A DNA stretch of 64,000 nucleotides from Onthophagus taurus (Eukaryota; Arthropoda; Insecta; Coleoptera; Scarabaeidae): assembly GCF_036711975.1 (NCBI RefSeq), contig NC_091973.1:9672001-9736000 (forward strand). Reading direction: 5' to 3'. This document shows positions 1 through 11,100 of this stretch, piece after piece. The position numbers and the translations under genes were made by a program. Every line of letters starts with the position of its first letter. Within the stretch, counting starts at the first letter, position 1. The notes below the pieces were generated by a model. The model had not been told where the DNA came from. It searched no databases and was given only the letters and a program-made list of their open reading frames with translations.

Positions 1-893
1 TTACTTATTCGATCTTCCTTGCCAATGTACGGTAGAGCGCTGACCATGTAATATGTTCTGCTGTCACACATAGTATTTATTTTCAAGCCATATTTGTCAG
101 GCTTGGAAGCTATATAAACTCGAAAAGGGCAATTACCGCGAAAACCCAATAACTGTTCGTCTATTATACAATATGCATGAGGTGTGTAGCATTCTGTACA
201 ATTTTTTATAAATGGTTCCCACAACTGCCTTATCGGTGCAAATTTATCCTGTCGATTTCGTATATTTTTGTCATCAAATCTTAGACAACTCAATAAAAAG
301 GTAAACCGTGGTTCACTCATTATGCACTTATAAATTTTGGGGCCTTCATTAGAAAACATTTCCCGTACTGCGAAATGTGCATCTTTTCTTACGCCTGCTA
401 TGTAAAGAATGCCAATAAGTGCTAAAATTTCACTTACATCAGTAAATTGTACATATCTAGTGTCCATATTATAGCATAATTTCTGCCTTTCAATCTCCTG
501 ATTCGTATAACCTACAATGCTTTCGATCATATCAGCAGTAAATAAAATTTTCCATGCTTCGAATTCATTAGTTACGTTTTTGGCTGGTCCTTGTAGCCCC
601 GGTATTTTTACAACTATGTTACGGTGTTGAGTTTTTGTTCTTGGTGGTTCCAGTGTTGACCATTTATACCCATTTTTACCCAAAATTACATTTTTTTTAC
701 TAGAACCAGAGGAATCGATGATTTCCGAATCAGAAATATCGCTTTCCGAAATTTCATTTTCATGCTCTGAAATAGGTTCTACGTTGTCTTCATATTCACT
801 ACCCTCACCATCTGATTCTATTTCTTCATACCACTTCAATGCTGTGGCTTCAAAATCAGCATCTGTATATTTTACATTCTTTCGCGTAGACAT
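1..893 (-). CDS. piggyBac-1 transposase, N-terminal part (runs off the window)
   Basis: Open without a stop from the ATG at 893 to the window edge, about 297 codons. The first 70 residues are acidic and Ser/Glu-rich, as is usual for piggyBac N-termini. The DDE_Tnp_1_7 domain follows. Near residue 245 is IDEQLLGFRG, holding the first catalytic Asp, then ASKPDKYGLK and MCDS. These are hallmark piggyBac motifs. The remaining two catalytic Asp and the C-terminal Cys-rich finger would lie outside the window. It would catalyse cut-and-paste transposition at TTAA. The frame was checked line by line and has no break, so this copy may be young. Confidence 0.93.
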   Translation of the reverse strand, partial: MSTRKNVKYTDADFEATALKWYEEIESDGEGSEYEDNVEPISEHENEISESDISDSEIIDSSGSSKKNVILGKNGYKWSTLEPPRTKTQHRNIVVKIPGLQGPAKNVTNEFEAWKILFTADMIESIVGYTNQEIERQKLCYNMDTRYVQFTDVSEILALIGILYIAGVRKDAHFAVREMFSNEGPKIYKCIMSEPRFTFLLSCLRFDDKNIRNRQDKFAPIRQLWEPFIKNCTECYTPHAYCIIDEQLLGFRGNCPFRVYIASKPDKYGLKINTMCDSRTYYMVSALPYIGKEDRIS

Positions 894-953
894 CCTCTAC
901 AAAATTTATATTTATTTATATGTATAGAAAAAATACATACATTAATACATACT

Positions 954-1133
954 GGGGTATTTAATTACCCCAATCCACTTGTAATTAAAAAACTATAACG
1001 ATTATTTTACTTTTGCAAATGGAATACACATATGTTTAACCTCACTTTAGTATACTAGAACGCTCTCTACTGACTAAAGGAAATAGTGACGTTGGCGGCA
1101 ATTTTAATTTTTGCCGGGGTATTTAATTACCCC
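954..1133. repeat. Subterminal 18-bp near-palindromic repeat pair in piggyBac-1
   Basis: GGGGTATTTAATTACCCC occurs identically at 954-971 and 1116-1133, between the element's 5' end and the transposase start. Each copy is nearly self-complementary. Subterminal repeats of this kind often serve as transposase binding sites; that role is inferred here. Confidence 0.7.
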
Positions 1134-1149
1134 TGTATGTGTTCTAGGG

Positions 1150-2017
1150 TTAAAATGTCATCGCCCGATTCGACACGAAATCGTAATAACTCTCGAAAAT
1201 TTCCCTCATTAATACTTCCACTTTCCTGGTCTCCCACATCGTTCAGTTTTATTAACATGCCATCATCACGGTGTCCTCTAAATGCAATATTTTGCTTTCC
1301 GAGGAAAACAATAGATTTTATAATAGGAACTAGCCTAGCTTGATTTTCTTTCACTTGCGCGGCTCTACCTTGGTCAATTATATTTCTAACGTCAAGGGAG
1401 GGATTTTCAAAACATTTCAACAAATTTTCAGCAACTAGCATTGCGGCCATGTGATATTTATTTTTGTTGTGGACATCTAAACACCCATCAGCCCCTAAAA
1501 GTTTGGAAAATTTTGTAACTGGTTGACGAACTAATCCTTGATTATCTTCAGATTTGCAAAAAAGAACGCAATATTTACAAAAAAATCCCTTTTTTAGATC
1601 TGAATAAGCAATCCACTCATATCGATTAATATGTTTTAAACTTAGGTAACGTTTTACGCGTACATTGTTTTTATTGTGTTCACTGTAAGGAAGTTTATAT
1701 TCCGGTGGGGGAACCCATGTCTTTTTTAAATAATTATAAATTTGTACCTCACTTAAATTATTATTTCCGACAGCAAAACCAATATCATTAACGCCAAGCT
1801 GAGTAAAATTTCCATCAGGTTGAGGAGGTTCAGGTTCAAAAATTGTTTTTTGAGATGAATTTGGATCGTCTAAATTTGAATTAGTGGTGCTGGTACTGCT
1901 GGTGCCGGTGCTGGTGCTAGTGCTGGGGATGGTGCTCGTGCTCGCACTCATACTCGTAACTGGTGAGCATGCGACACGTTTAAAAAAAGATGTAATAGTG
2001 GTGTTTTTTCTCATCAT
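1150..2017 (-). pseudogene. hAT-1 transposase N-terminal half (ZMYM1-like, TTF-type zinc finger)
   Basis: From the ATG at 2017 about 288 codons are genuine, and the frame is then cut by the piggyBac-1 insertion at TTAA 1150-1153. The N-terminus is Ser/Thr-rich. A TTF-type zinc finger follows, with WVPPPEYKLPYS-like and GFFCKYCVLFC segments. Next comes NIAFRGHRDD and NFRELLRFRVESGDDIL, the conserved lead-in to the hAT DDE domain. The catalytic core would lie beyond piggyBac, outside the window. Related host proteins (ZMYM1, P52rIPK) are domesticated hATs; the nested transposon context makes this an element, not a host gene. Confidence 0.85.
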
Positions 2018-2438
2018 GTTTATTGTTATTGTTACGCCAAGTTAACCCTGTTAATAATTAAGTAAAGTATTAAGCTTACGCTCAAACTTATATAGGTATT
2101 ATAACGTAAACATACACAACGGCGACGTAAACACTAAGCTTTGTTCTAACCACGACTGTACCGTGGTTCACATATGCGCGTTATGAATGCTGAATTTCGA
2201 TCGATCGCTATTGGTTGATAAGCCATAACTCTATTAGAGTCTACTACGGGCGGTGGCAACGGCTACAGCACGGTGCAGTCACGAATATAGCCGAACACCA
2301 AGCGCGAAATTTGAATTGATGCATCTCTGTGCGATCTCATTTTACTAAAGTGGAGTGATCGGTGAAGCTGAAAACGAACAGTTTATGTCGTTTTGTGATG
2401 TTCTAGAGGGGGGGGGCATGGCCCCCATGGCCCCCCTG
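1150..2438 (-). mobile_element. hAT-1 element, 5' part, inserted in Gypsy-A
   Basis: On the minus strand the Gypsy-A frame stops making sense at 2438, where CAGGGGGGCCATGGGG begins. It is followed by a C/G-rich inverted stretch, typical of the termini of ZMYM1-like hATs (CAGNG start). The 8 bp outside (2439-2446, tatccgcg) would be one target-site copy; its partner is off the window. 2018-2340 is 5' untranslated sequence with no recognisable gene. Confidence 0.6.
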
Positions 2439-2557
2439 TATCCGCGCATGAGCGACGTTAAAAAGCGTTCTCTGTCGTCCCTAAATACCTTGGCAAATTC
2501 CTTAGATCTTTCATGAAGATCTTTAGAACGATCAACACAATTCTCAAAACCTTCAGG
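2439..2557 (-). pseudogene. Gypsy-A integrase C-terminal tail
   Basis: The minus-strand frame gives VPEGFENCVDRSKDL and RSKEFAKVFRDDRERF, an acidic/basic linker of the kind found after the DDE core of Gypsy integrases. It ends at the hAT-1 terminus (2438) and begins at the TA (2558-2559) bordering Tc1-like copy 1. The sequence expected just upstream of it is found 16.5 kb away, at 19102 and above, on the far side of Tc1-like copy 2. Confidence 0.65.
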
Positions 2558-2559
2558 TA

Positions 2560-5135
2560 CAGTTCTGTTCAGATATAATGCGAAAAGAGCCGCTCGTAAA
2601 GGCATAAAATTGTACTAGAAACGACCTACGTTCACGAGGCATTCAATCCAGGTTTTACCTGCTCTGTAGTGTTGTAAAAGTTCCGAACAGGCAAGCGGGG
2701 TAATGTGATTTATGGCCAAGATGACTGAATCACAAAGAAAAATTAAGAAAATAAATAGGTATAAGCAATCCATTTACTTTACACAATTCCTGTAGTAAAT
2801 GAAAATAATTACTAATAAGTACTGTATTACTTTGGTAATAAAATGGAACGATAAGTCGAACCTCAAAAGAAATGAAAAGTATATATTGATAATAAGTTAT
2901 GTATAAACTATATATTGAAATATATCGCAAACCATTTTAATATAATAAAATCAAACAATCATAAATCAATATAACAAAATAAAATACTCCTATATATAAC
3001 AAAAAATTAATTATACATATAAAATATAATAAATATTATAATAATCTAATTGTGGTAAGTCTAATAAGGTCCATTATAACATCAAATATTATTAGTATTT
3101 TGTATAATACCCATTATTCTCTATGCAACATTCCAATCTGGTGGACATCGAATTAACTAATTTTTCGCATACATCCTTGCCGCGAAACAATTCCCACACA
3201 ACTGTAATGCTGCGGCGCAGACTCTCCACGTTGCGAATCGGAAAGTTGGCATTTTTATGGAACTGTTTTTCCACCAAAGCCCATAGATTTTCGATTGGGT
3301 TAAGATCCGGTGACCGCGCTGGCCAGGGTATTCGCCTAACCTCATTATGGTCGTCAAACCACTCCTGAACAATTCTTGAAGAATGAACGGGCGAATTGTC
3401 TTGTACTATCGTGATGATCCCTTCTGGATACCAGGTTCTTACTGATGGTATCAAAACATCCTCCAGCACTCGAATATATTCAATCGAATTAAATCTTCCT
3501 TGAATTTCGGTCAGTTTTCCCGGTCCATGAATGCTCATCCATCCCCAATAACCCAAGGAAATGCGTCCACTTCTTGTATTAGATTGAACATGATTAGCAT
3601 CATACCGAGTTCCATCCCTTCGCCATAGTAATTTTTTATGGTCGTCCGACGAACAGAAGGTTTTCTCGTCTGTGAAGATAACTGATTCCCAATTATATTC
3701 AAGGTATTCATGGGCAAATCGTAACCGTGTTGTAGCCAATTGCTCCGTAATTAGGGTTTTTTTACAGCTACCCGGTTATGAATGCCTTCTGCATGCAATG
3801 CTCTCCGGATGGTAAGATTAGAACATTCCAGGCCTTGATTCTCCTTGATAATTGGGGACGTTGTAAATGGATTGGCGGTGACATATTCAGCAATTCCCCT
3901 TCGCTGAGCATTATTAAGAATAAGTCTTCGGCCTGATCTAGAAGTTGTAAGGCCAACTTCCCCGTTTTCTTCAAATTTTCCAATCCACCGATATACTTGA
4001 CTCACCTATAGTAAGAATGCATCTATGTAATAATTATTAAATACGAATGTTTTTATCAGTAAAAAATTGCACATGCCCTCGGAAAATTGAACTGAAAAGA
4101 TTACCGTATAGGTTCGATTATCAGCCCCGTCCTATTCTAAGACGAACCCCATTTTCATGAACGATTGTTATAATAAAAAGGTAGGTATTTTTTAAATTAA
4201 GACACGATTTTTACATAACTTAACGAAAATATACAGAAAATATAATATGTATTTATTAACAAATTTCTCGAAATATTGTATGGGGCATTTTAAGACTCAG
4301 CCTGAAAGGAAGTGAATTTAAAAACGAAAACGACAAACTTCAAAAAATGCCCAGACATATTTGAAAATCGAGCGTATACGGTAATTGATAGAACTTACTG
4401 ATAAGCCTACACGTTCGGCAATTTCCCGTTTATCTATTCCTGCTTGATGAAGTGCAACAATTGCTCCCCTCGTAGTCAAACCTGACTCTCGTTGACCAAG
4501 AACACGAGGCATGTCGTATTAAACAAAACAGACAAATTTCAACTAAACAAATTTTTGTCATCTGGACATAAAATCACTTTGCACACCCCCAAGAATTTTT
4601 ATGACTGCCATAAATTACAAAACAATTTCTAAGAAAGAAAGAATTTTTAAGAAAGAAATTTTTGTCTTTAAAAAGGAAAAAGCCTTATTTTTAAAATAAC
4701 ATAAGAGATATACTTATGTTTGAAATAAATACACGTAATTTTGATATTGAATAATTCCATTTAAAATTTGAAGGAGAGTTTCATGAAGTTTTATTTATAA
4801 GTTATTAATTATATTACTGAGATTTTTATCTGACGTTTTATTTATAGAAATACTTTAAAATCATTTATTAGAGGAACATATAAAAAATCGTGTATTTGTT
4901 GTGCTTAAAAATATCAAAAAAGATTTAAAATAAAATACAATTAACACATTTAAAAAAAGGGTGATCCATTTTTCGGCCCACTCCAAACTGGGACGGTTTT
5001 ACCTGGATTTTACTCTCTTCCTTTAGTCTCAGAAATCGAGTTGAATAGAAACAAAAGATGTCTCTGTCTTCTTCCAGTACCAGCGTCATGTCGGAGCTAA
5101 CAGCGGCCGATTCGCATTAATTCTGAACAGAGCTG
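2560..5135 (-). mobile_element. Tc1-like element, copy 1 (2576 bp)
   Basis: Termini are inverted repeats: CAGTTCTGTTCAGATATAAT at the left, and the same with a few changes, reverse-complemented, ending ...GAACAGAGCTG at the right. TA dinucleotides flank both ends (2558-2559 and 5136-5137), as expected for the Tc1/mariner superfamily. It contains one spliced transposase gene. Long AT-rich stretches (2700-3085, 4520-4980) carry no gene. A shortened sister copy lies at 17512-19099 in the same orientation. Confidence 0.88.
3092..4512 (-). pseudogene. Tc1-like transposase, one intron, one frameshift
   Basis: Exon 1 (4512-4399) starts MPRVLGQRESGLTTRG and encodes the first helix-turn-helix. The donor is TCA|GTAAGT at 4398. 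The acceptor TATAG|GTGAGT puts exon 2 at 4005, giving the continuous HTH GLSVSQVYRWIGKFEE. The intron is 393 bp. Exon 2 runs to VAVKK, where a run of A near 3760 has lost one base. The frame resumes as TRLRFAHEYLEYNWESVIF. The catalytic core shows FTDEK, VQDNSPVH and SPDLNPIENLW, with 35 residues between the second Asp and the Glu (DD35E). Apart from the single indel the protein of about 350 residues looks complete. Confidence 0.85.
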
Positions 5136-5136
5136 T

Positions 5137-5485
5137 ACATACAGTCCGATTTTATCCTTAGGTCAATTTTAAATTGAATATGTCTGTGATCTGAACACGA
5201 CTGTTCAGAGGATAGCCTCCAGGAGGTTATCTTTGAGCTTAATATGATTGAGCTGAACGTAATGTCAACTACCTCTGCTCTATTTCTAGTAACAAAGGTT
5301 GGTTTGGAGCCTACATTATTAACAGTAAGCCCCTCCCCTAATAGGTAGTCAAAAAACAACTCACCTCTTTCATTTGTGTTGGTGCTTGCCCACATTGCGT
5401 GGTGAGCATTGGCGTCCCATCTGCGTGTTAACTCGAGAGCTACACGCTGAGCCATCACGCCCCTTATTCTTATCCTAACAAACAC
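5137..5485 (-). pseudogene. R1-like LINE ORF2: apurinic-like endonuclease, C-terminal half
   Basis: The frame reads DANAHHAMWASTNTNERG, SKPTFVTRNRAEVVDIT and SSEQSCSDHRHIQF. These are the DANAHH, VVDIT and SDH motifs of the exo_endo_phos endonuclease of R1/Jockey-type LINEs. It stops at the TA bordering Tc1-like copy 1. The residues that should follow (RNPRSTN-WDLFK) are found at 17509 downwards, beside Tc1-like copy 2. The N-terminal half of the endonuclease is missing. Confidence 0.82.
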
Positions 5486-5680
5486 ATTTTAAAATTGAAC
5501 ACAAAACTTTATTTGGAAACAGAAATAAAAAACGCAATGTTAAACCTTTTATAAAAGTACTGGAATATTCAGTAAGAGAATATGAATAACTTCGGAAATT
5601 AAACAATTAAAATTCATTACTTGTGATTACTAGCTGATCCCAGCGTGCCATTAGCCAACCTTCTAAGTTCTGGTAGTGTT

Positions 5681-5971
5681 TCATTTATACATTGGGCAAT
5701 ACTTTCTAGTATGAGCACAATCACTGTCTGCATAACAATACGGACACTTCAACGCTATCAAAACCGGGCATGAAACTTTACCTGTGGAATCTTTCAACGA
5801 ATAACTTTCATAAAATTCTCGTCCTTCTGAATTTCCTTGGTATGGTGGAAACCACCCGTTTACGGTGGAATTGTTTCCATTGAGGAAATTATACCACTTA
5901 TGTTTAGCTTCCTGTTCTGCGATAGCTTGTCTTTAAAATGCCTGTTTCATTTTTGTCACGTAATAATCCAT
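5681..5971 (-). pseudogene. Nanos-type zinc-finger-like fragment
   Basis: 97 codons from ATG 5971 to TGA 5681, with one in-frame TAA at codon 13. The C-terminal third reads YSLKDSTGKVSCPVL and then CPYCYADSDCAHTRKYCP. This fits the second CCHC finger of Nanos proteins (CPxLxxxxCPxC-x6-HTxxYCP). The first Nanos finger is not visible; WYNFLNG and GWFPPYQGN precede instead. An AATAAA lies downstream near 5512, so a retrocopy is possible. It could be a captured host cDNA or part of an element ORF. I do not recognise the N-terminal half. Confidence 0.5.
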
Positions 5972-5984
5972 TGGTCTTTGTTGT

Positions 5985-6761
5985 TAATTAAAATGTGACA
6001 ACGTGATGGACATTTATTTAGTATTATTAGTGTAGTATTAACAACATACGAGTCAGGTAGAATTTCAGCTCAAAAAATTCCGGGGTGCAGCCAAGTTTCC
6101 GCTAAGCAGATCACATCAAAGTCGACATTTAATGAGCTATTGAATACAATCGGTAGTCTGCCACGAATACTGCGCACATTCTGATAATAAAAAGAAAATA
6201 AATGCATGGCGTTTAATAAATTACAACAAATTGACTTAATAGTTTACATACGCGAAATATTCCTCTCGTTCCCTATCTGAATCAGAGGGAACTGGGAAAT
6301 TTTACAATCGCGGGTCCATATATATTTGTAATTTTTTTCTTTACTTTAGGATTTTCTCTTCTTGATGCAGGCTGCGAGGAACTACGATGGACCTTGGATT
6401 TGAATTGTCACGGTTGATATGAGGAACACGATAAATGACGTCTACATCCACGAGAAATATCATACCCCACATGAGCAGCAACGGCATCCAACAAATTTTC
6501 GTTATTCTTTTCAGGAACAGTCTGGATCTCTAAATTGTTCCGGCGGGAATATTGTTCCATATCATCAACTTGAGCTGTAAGATCAGACACCCGGTCACGC
6601 AATTGTAAGTTTTCGGCTGTTAATTTATCAATAATTTTTATTTTATCAACACATATTACACATCATTACAATGCATTTTGTGTGGAACCAAAGGCAGCAC
6701 ACCAAGCACTGGACGCCCGATCTCCTCCCACCACACGATTACACCGTTCGCATATCGACAT
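5985..6761 (-). pseudogene. CR1/Jockey-like LINE: ORF1 and start of ORF2 endonuclease
   Basis: ORF1 starts at ATG 6761 with MSICERCNRVVGG (a Cys-pair N-terminus). After two stops it continues as a coiled coil, LRDRVSDLTAQVDDMEQYSR, then RRNNLEIQTVPE, the standard LINE ORF1p RRM lead-in. A frameshift near 6455 leads to DVDVIYRVPH and RSIVVRSL. At about 6190-6000 the frame QNVRSIRGRLP...VDFDVICLAETWLHPGIF is the N-terminal endonuclease block. It breaks off near 5985 where the nanos-like piece begins. Confidence 0.75.
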
Positions 6762-6904
6762 GATCACTTTTTGCGAAACGACAATAATGGAATTAAAAGT
6801 GTATTAATTTATAGGTAAATTATTGGTTATTAATTAACAAATCGACCACTTCAGAACACTTAGAAAGTCTATACGGATACTAAGTGAGCAAAGAGCGAAG
6901 AAAG

Positions 6905-7010
6905 TGGATTTGAATTTCTTAGCAAGATGAGCTCCAACTACTGCAGCACATAATTCCAATTTGGGAAGTGTAATTGTTTTCAATGGTGCAACCTTTGATT
7001 TTGCAGCTAG
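6905..7010 (-). pseudogene. BEL-1 pol remnant (RNase H start)
   Basis: Minus-strand frame KSKVAPLKTITLPKLELCAA followed by GAHLAKKF. This is the diagnostic BEL/Pao pol block at the start of RNase H. It lies about 250 bp after the gag zinc knuckles, so protease and RT have been deleted. 7011-7255 holds no recognisable coding sequence. Confidence 0.75.
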
Positions 7011-7259
7011 TAAGTTGATCTCTGTGTCTGTATATGTGAGGCATATGTAAAAGTATGTAACTCGATTCGTTGTATGTGTATATCCGTTTGATGTAACTAT
7101 AGCTCTTGAAATATGATTTTTGCAATAAGTATGATTGAAGATATAAGACCTAATGAATCGAATAACTTTGCTATTTATATTAATTGCTGTTTATATTAAT
7201 ATTTGTTTGTTCCTTATTTGTTTGAGAAACGTGAGCTGTTGTTTTGGTACTGGGACTGG

Positions 7260-8646
7260 AGAATTTCTTCTCGTACTGTTACATGTGCCTGTGAATTTGT
7301 GACTCAGGCAGTTTCGACATAGATTTTTCGTGTTCACAAATTCTTCCCTTTTCTTTCCGGGGAGTTCTTGAAATTTGGAACAGGAATGTATGTAATGATC
7401 TCCTCCGCAATATTTGCATGTTTTATTTTGTTCGTACTTTGTTTGTTGTGTTGGTACTTGATTTCTTTTGTTTTTTCGCCAATTGCTTCTAGCGATTGGA
7501 ATCGTGTCTGAAGTAATTCCATTAGTTCTTGAAATTCTTGTATCTTGTTAGGATCTTTTAGGGATTGTTCATATAATTTGTTGGTGTCGTTGTCCCATTT
7601 GCGTACTAAGATTCTGCTGATCACAGGACCCCATGCTTCTGTCACAATCCCAATATTACTAATGGCTTGTAGGCATTCTGAAGTAGTGTCGTGCAGTTCT
7701 TTGACCTTCTCGGATGATTCGATCGATAATTTTGGAAGGTCAAGTATTTTATCCAGTAGCTTGGACAAAATTAATCGATTATTTTGGTATCGACGTTGAA
7801 GTAAAGCCCATGCGGCATCATAGTTTGTTTCGGAAATGTTGAGATGTTGTATTATTCTGCTCGGTTCCCCTTTTAGGTGAGTATTTAAGTACTGCATTTT
7901 TTCCACAATGGTTAAGGATTGATTAGAATGGATTATTTTAAGGTAAAGGTCGCGGAATGTTGTCCAGTTTTCATACAATCCATCAAATATGGGCAGTTTT
8001 ATTGTTGGGAGAGGAATGATAGGATTTTGAGTTGTAGGTCTTACAGATTCATAAGGTTCAGTGGTAATCTTCTGTAGTTGTTCCATTACGGAATGAAATA
8101 TTTCTTCACAGTTCAAGAATTCTTCCAATCTTTGGATGTTGTCCATCTGTTCTTGAATTTGTTTCTTCAAGTAGTTGTAAGTGGTTTTTGATTTTCTTAG
8201 TTTTAGCTCGTTCTCAATCTTGGCGTGAAGTTTCATCAGCTTCTCTATCCGGACCTCTTGTCTCTTGATACGTTGAGCTTGCTCGATGTCTTCGTTTTCT
8301 TCTTTTGAGGACGGTTTTGCTTGAAGGATTTCCTCTTCTTCTCTATCTTCTCCCGGGGATTGCTCGGTTTGATCTCTTGGGATCTCCGCCAATTGGTTCA
8401 TAACCTCTTGTGATAGTTTCTTTAGTTGCGTAATATAGTTTGTGGTGAAATACGCGTGAGTCGGAGCATCGAATTCTTCCAACTTATTGTGAGTTTCTTC
8501 GATTTCTATCCATAGTTTTTGTAGCCTTTTCCGGCGTTGTTGAATGTATTTTTCATTTTTTCTTGATTGGGAATCTTTTTTTTATGTTTGTTTGTAGTTT
8601 CTTGATTTCTTGCCAAAATTCTTGCTGGCGCATTGCATATTTGTTC
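7260..8646 (-). pseudogene. BEL-1 (BEL/Pao) gag polyprotein, main part
   Basis: After an N-terminal coiled-coil region rich in Glu/Lys, the DUF1759 gag core is clear: LPTIKLPIFDGLYENWTTFR, then YLNTHLKGEPSRIIQHL and AWALLQRRYQN. One base is lost near 7420. In the next frame two zinc knuckles follow (CKYCGGDHYIHSC at about 7380-7420 and CRNCLSHKFTGTC at about 7280-7318), which bind RNA in the capsid. The gag start codon is not here but at 15207, because the Foldback element at 8647-15181 was inserted after codon 7. A stop near 8590 is a further lesion. Confidence 0.88.
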
Positions 8647-8980
8647 ACTGGTGTGAAGTTATCCATAAATCCCAGCAATAAACTTAAAACATTAATAATT
8701 CCGTAACCAATACGATTTGGGTAACCAAATTTCACACACAGGTCACTCTTACCCTCAAGAACAGCTAACCACCCCCATTTGGTAAAAAAAAAATTTTTCA
8801 ACCCTCACCCCCGAAAAAGGGATGTTTTCGCCCTGATGGGCACCTTCGAATTAAACGAAATTCTACCACATAATAGAACACACTTCTAAGTATTTTTATC
8901 AATTTTCAAAACACCGTAAGCCCTAACGGTTTTCGAGAAAAAAAATCAGTATTATAAACCGCGGATGGGACTTTAGGGGT

Positions 8981-10757
8981 GAATTTGACCCCGTTGGGCA
9001 CCTTCAAAATTGATGAAATTTTAGGATGATTTAGAGGATGCCTTTAGCAATTGAAATCAACCATCCAAACACCGTAAGGTATAACGGTTTCCGAGAAAAA
9101 AAATGTGTTATTAGACACTATAGGTACACAGCGCGGCGCGGACATTGGGGGTGAATTTGACCCCGTTGGGCACCTCCAAAATTGACGAAATTTTAGGATG
9201 ATTTAGAGGATGCCTTTAACGATTGATATCAACCATCCAAACACCGTAATGTATTACGGTTTCCGAGAAAAAAAATGTGTTATTAGACACTATAGGTATA
9301 CAGCGCGGCGCGGACTTTGGGGGTGAATTTGACCCCGTTGGGCACCTCCAAAATTGACGAAATTTTAGGATGATTTAGAGGATGCCTTTAGCAATTGATA
9401 TCAACCATCCAAACACCGTAAGGTATAACGGTTTCCGAGAAAAAAAATGTGTTATTAGACACTATAGGTACACAGCGCGGCGAGGACTTTGGGGGTGAAT
9501 TTGACCCCGTTGGGCACCTCCAAAATTGACGAAATTTTAGGATGATTTAGAGGATGCCTTTAGCAATTGATATCAACCATCCAAACACCGTAAGGTATAA
9601 CGGTTTCCGAGAAAAAAAATGTGTTATTAGACACTATAGGTATACAGCGCGGCGCGGACTTTGGGGGTGAATTTGACCCCGTTGGGCACCTCCAAAATTG
9701 ATGAAATTTTAGGATGATTTAGAGGATGCCTTTAGCGATTGAAATCAACCATCCAAACACCGTAATGTATTACGGTTTCCGAGAAAAAAAATGTGTTATT
9801 AGACACTATAGGTATACAGCGCGGCGCGGACTTTGGGGGTGAATTTGACCCCGTTGGGCACCTCCAAAATTGATGAAATTTTAGGATGATTTAGAGGATG
9901 CCTTTAGCGATTGAAATCAACCATCCAAACACCGTAATGTATTACGGTTTCCGAGAAAAAAAATGTGTTATTAGACACTATAGGTATACAGCGCGGCGCG
10001 GACTTTGGGGGTGAATTTGACTCCGTTGGGCACCGCCAAAATTGACGAAATTTTAGGATGATTTAGAGGATGCCTTTAGCGATTGAAATCAACCATCCAA
10101 ACACCGTAATGTATTACGGTTTCCGAGAAAAAAAATGTGTTATTAGACACTATAGGTATACAGCGCGGCGCGGACTTTGGGGGTGAATTTGACCCCGTTG
10201 GGCACCTCCAAAATTGATGAAATTTTAGGATGATTTAGAGGATGCCTTTAGCGATTGAAATCAACCATCCAAACACCGTAATGTATTACGGTTTCCGAGA
10301 AAAAAAATGTGTTATTAGACACTATAGGTATACAGCGCGGCGCGGACTTTGGGGGTGAATTTGACTCCGTTGGGCACCGCCAAAATTGACGAAATTTTAG
10401 GATGATTTAGAGGATGCCTTTAGCGATTGAAATCAACCATCCAAACACCGTAATGTATTACGGTTTCCGAGAAAAAAAATGTGTTATTAGACACTATAGG
10501 TATACAGCGCGGCGCGGACTTTGGGGGTGAATTTGACCCCGTTGGGCACCTCCAAAATTGATGAAATTTTAGGATGATTTAGAGGATGCCTTTAGCGATT
10601 GAAATCAACCATCCAAACACCGTAATGTATTACGGTTTCCGAGAAAAAAAATGTGTTATTAGACACTATAGGTATACAGCGCGGCGCGGACTTTGGGGGT
10701 GAATTTGACCCTGTTGGGCACCTCCAAAATTGATGAAATTTTAGGATGATTTGGAGG
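8981..10757 (+). repeat. 172-bp tandem array, left arm (about 10 units)
   Basis: The anchor GAATTTGACCCCGTTGGGCA recurs at 8981, 9153, 9325 and 9497, a constant 172-bp period. Each unit carries the palindrome CCGTAATGTATTACGG (or a CCGTAAGGTATAACGG variant), an A-run, and GCGGCGCGG. Units with GACTCCGTTGGGCACCGCC recur 344 bp apart (10020, 10364), showing recent amplification of dimers. Confidence 0.93.
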
Positions 10758-11100
10758 GCGGACTTTTGATAGAAAAAAAACTTTTGATAGAGAAAGAAAT
10801 TTATTATATTAATGGTCTGTTTTACTTATAATTAAATTGTGTAATGGATTGAGAATATGATTATAATTACTTGCTACCGCGTTCCAGACCGTTTCCAACC
10901 CTTGTTCATTTAAGTAAATGTCATCCCTGTGTAGAAATTTGTATTAAATACATAAGAAAAGAAACATTTTTACGTTTTGTTACCCTTCCATCATGGTTCT
11001 GTTAACAATTGCTTCAATGTCGGTACAATTGATTTGCTTTTCAGCACAAAACCGTCGAATGTAATGATTGATTTCCTATAAAGGCATGGAGAGTATTTAT

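Larger units (their letters stand above)
1..1149 (-). mobile_element. piggyBac-1 element, 5' part
   Basis: Read on the minus strand, the element starts at 1149 with CCCTAGAAC directly after the target TTAA at 1150-1153. CCCTAG is the classic piggyBac terminus. It is inserted in, and terminates, the hAT reading frame on its upper side, which fixes the boundary to the base. The transposase start is 256 bp inside. The other end lies outside the window. Confidence 0.9.

Noticed and set aside
2730..2930. Hydrophobic open frame (also at 17682-17882)
   Set aside because: AT-rich non-coding part of the Tc1-like element, conserved between the copies only because they are copies.
8553..8801. Open frame beginning MKNFFFTKWGWLAVLEGK, repeated at 15027-15212
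   Set aside because: It is the translation of the Foldback terminal repeat, present at both ends by inversion. It runs across the element boundary into BEL gag on one side and unrelated sequence on the other, so it is not a gene.
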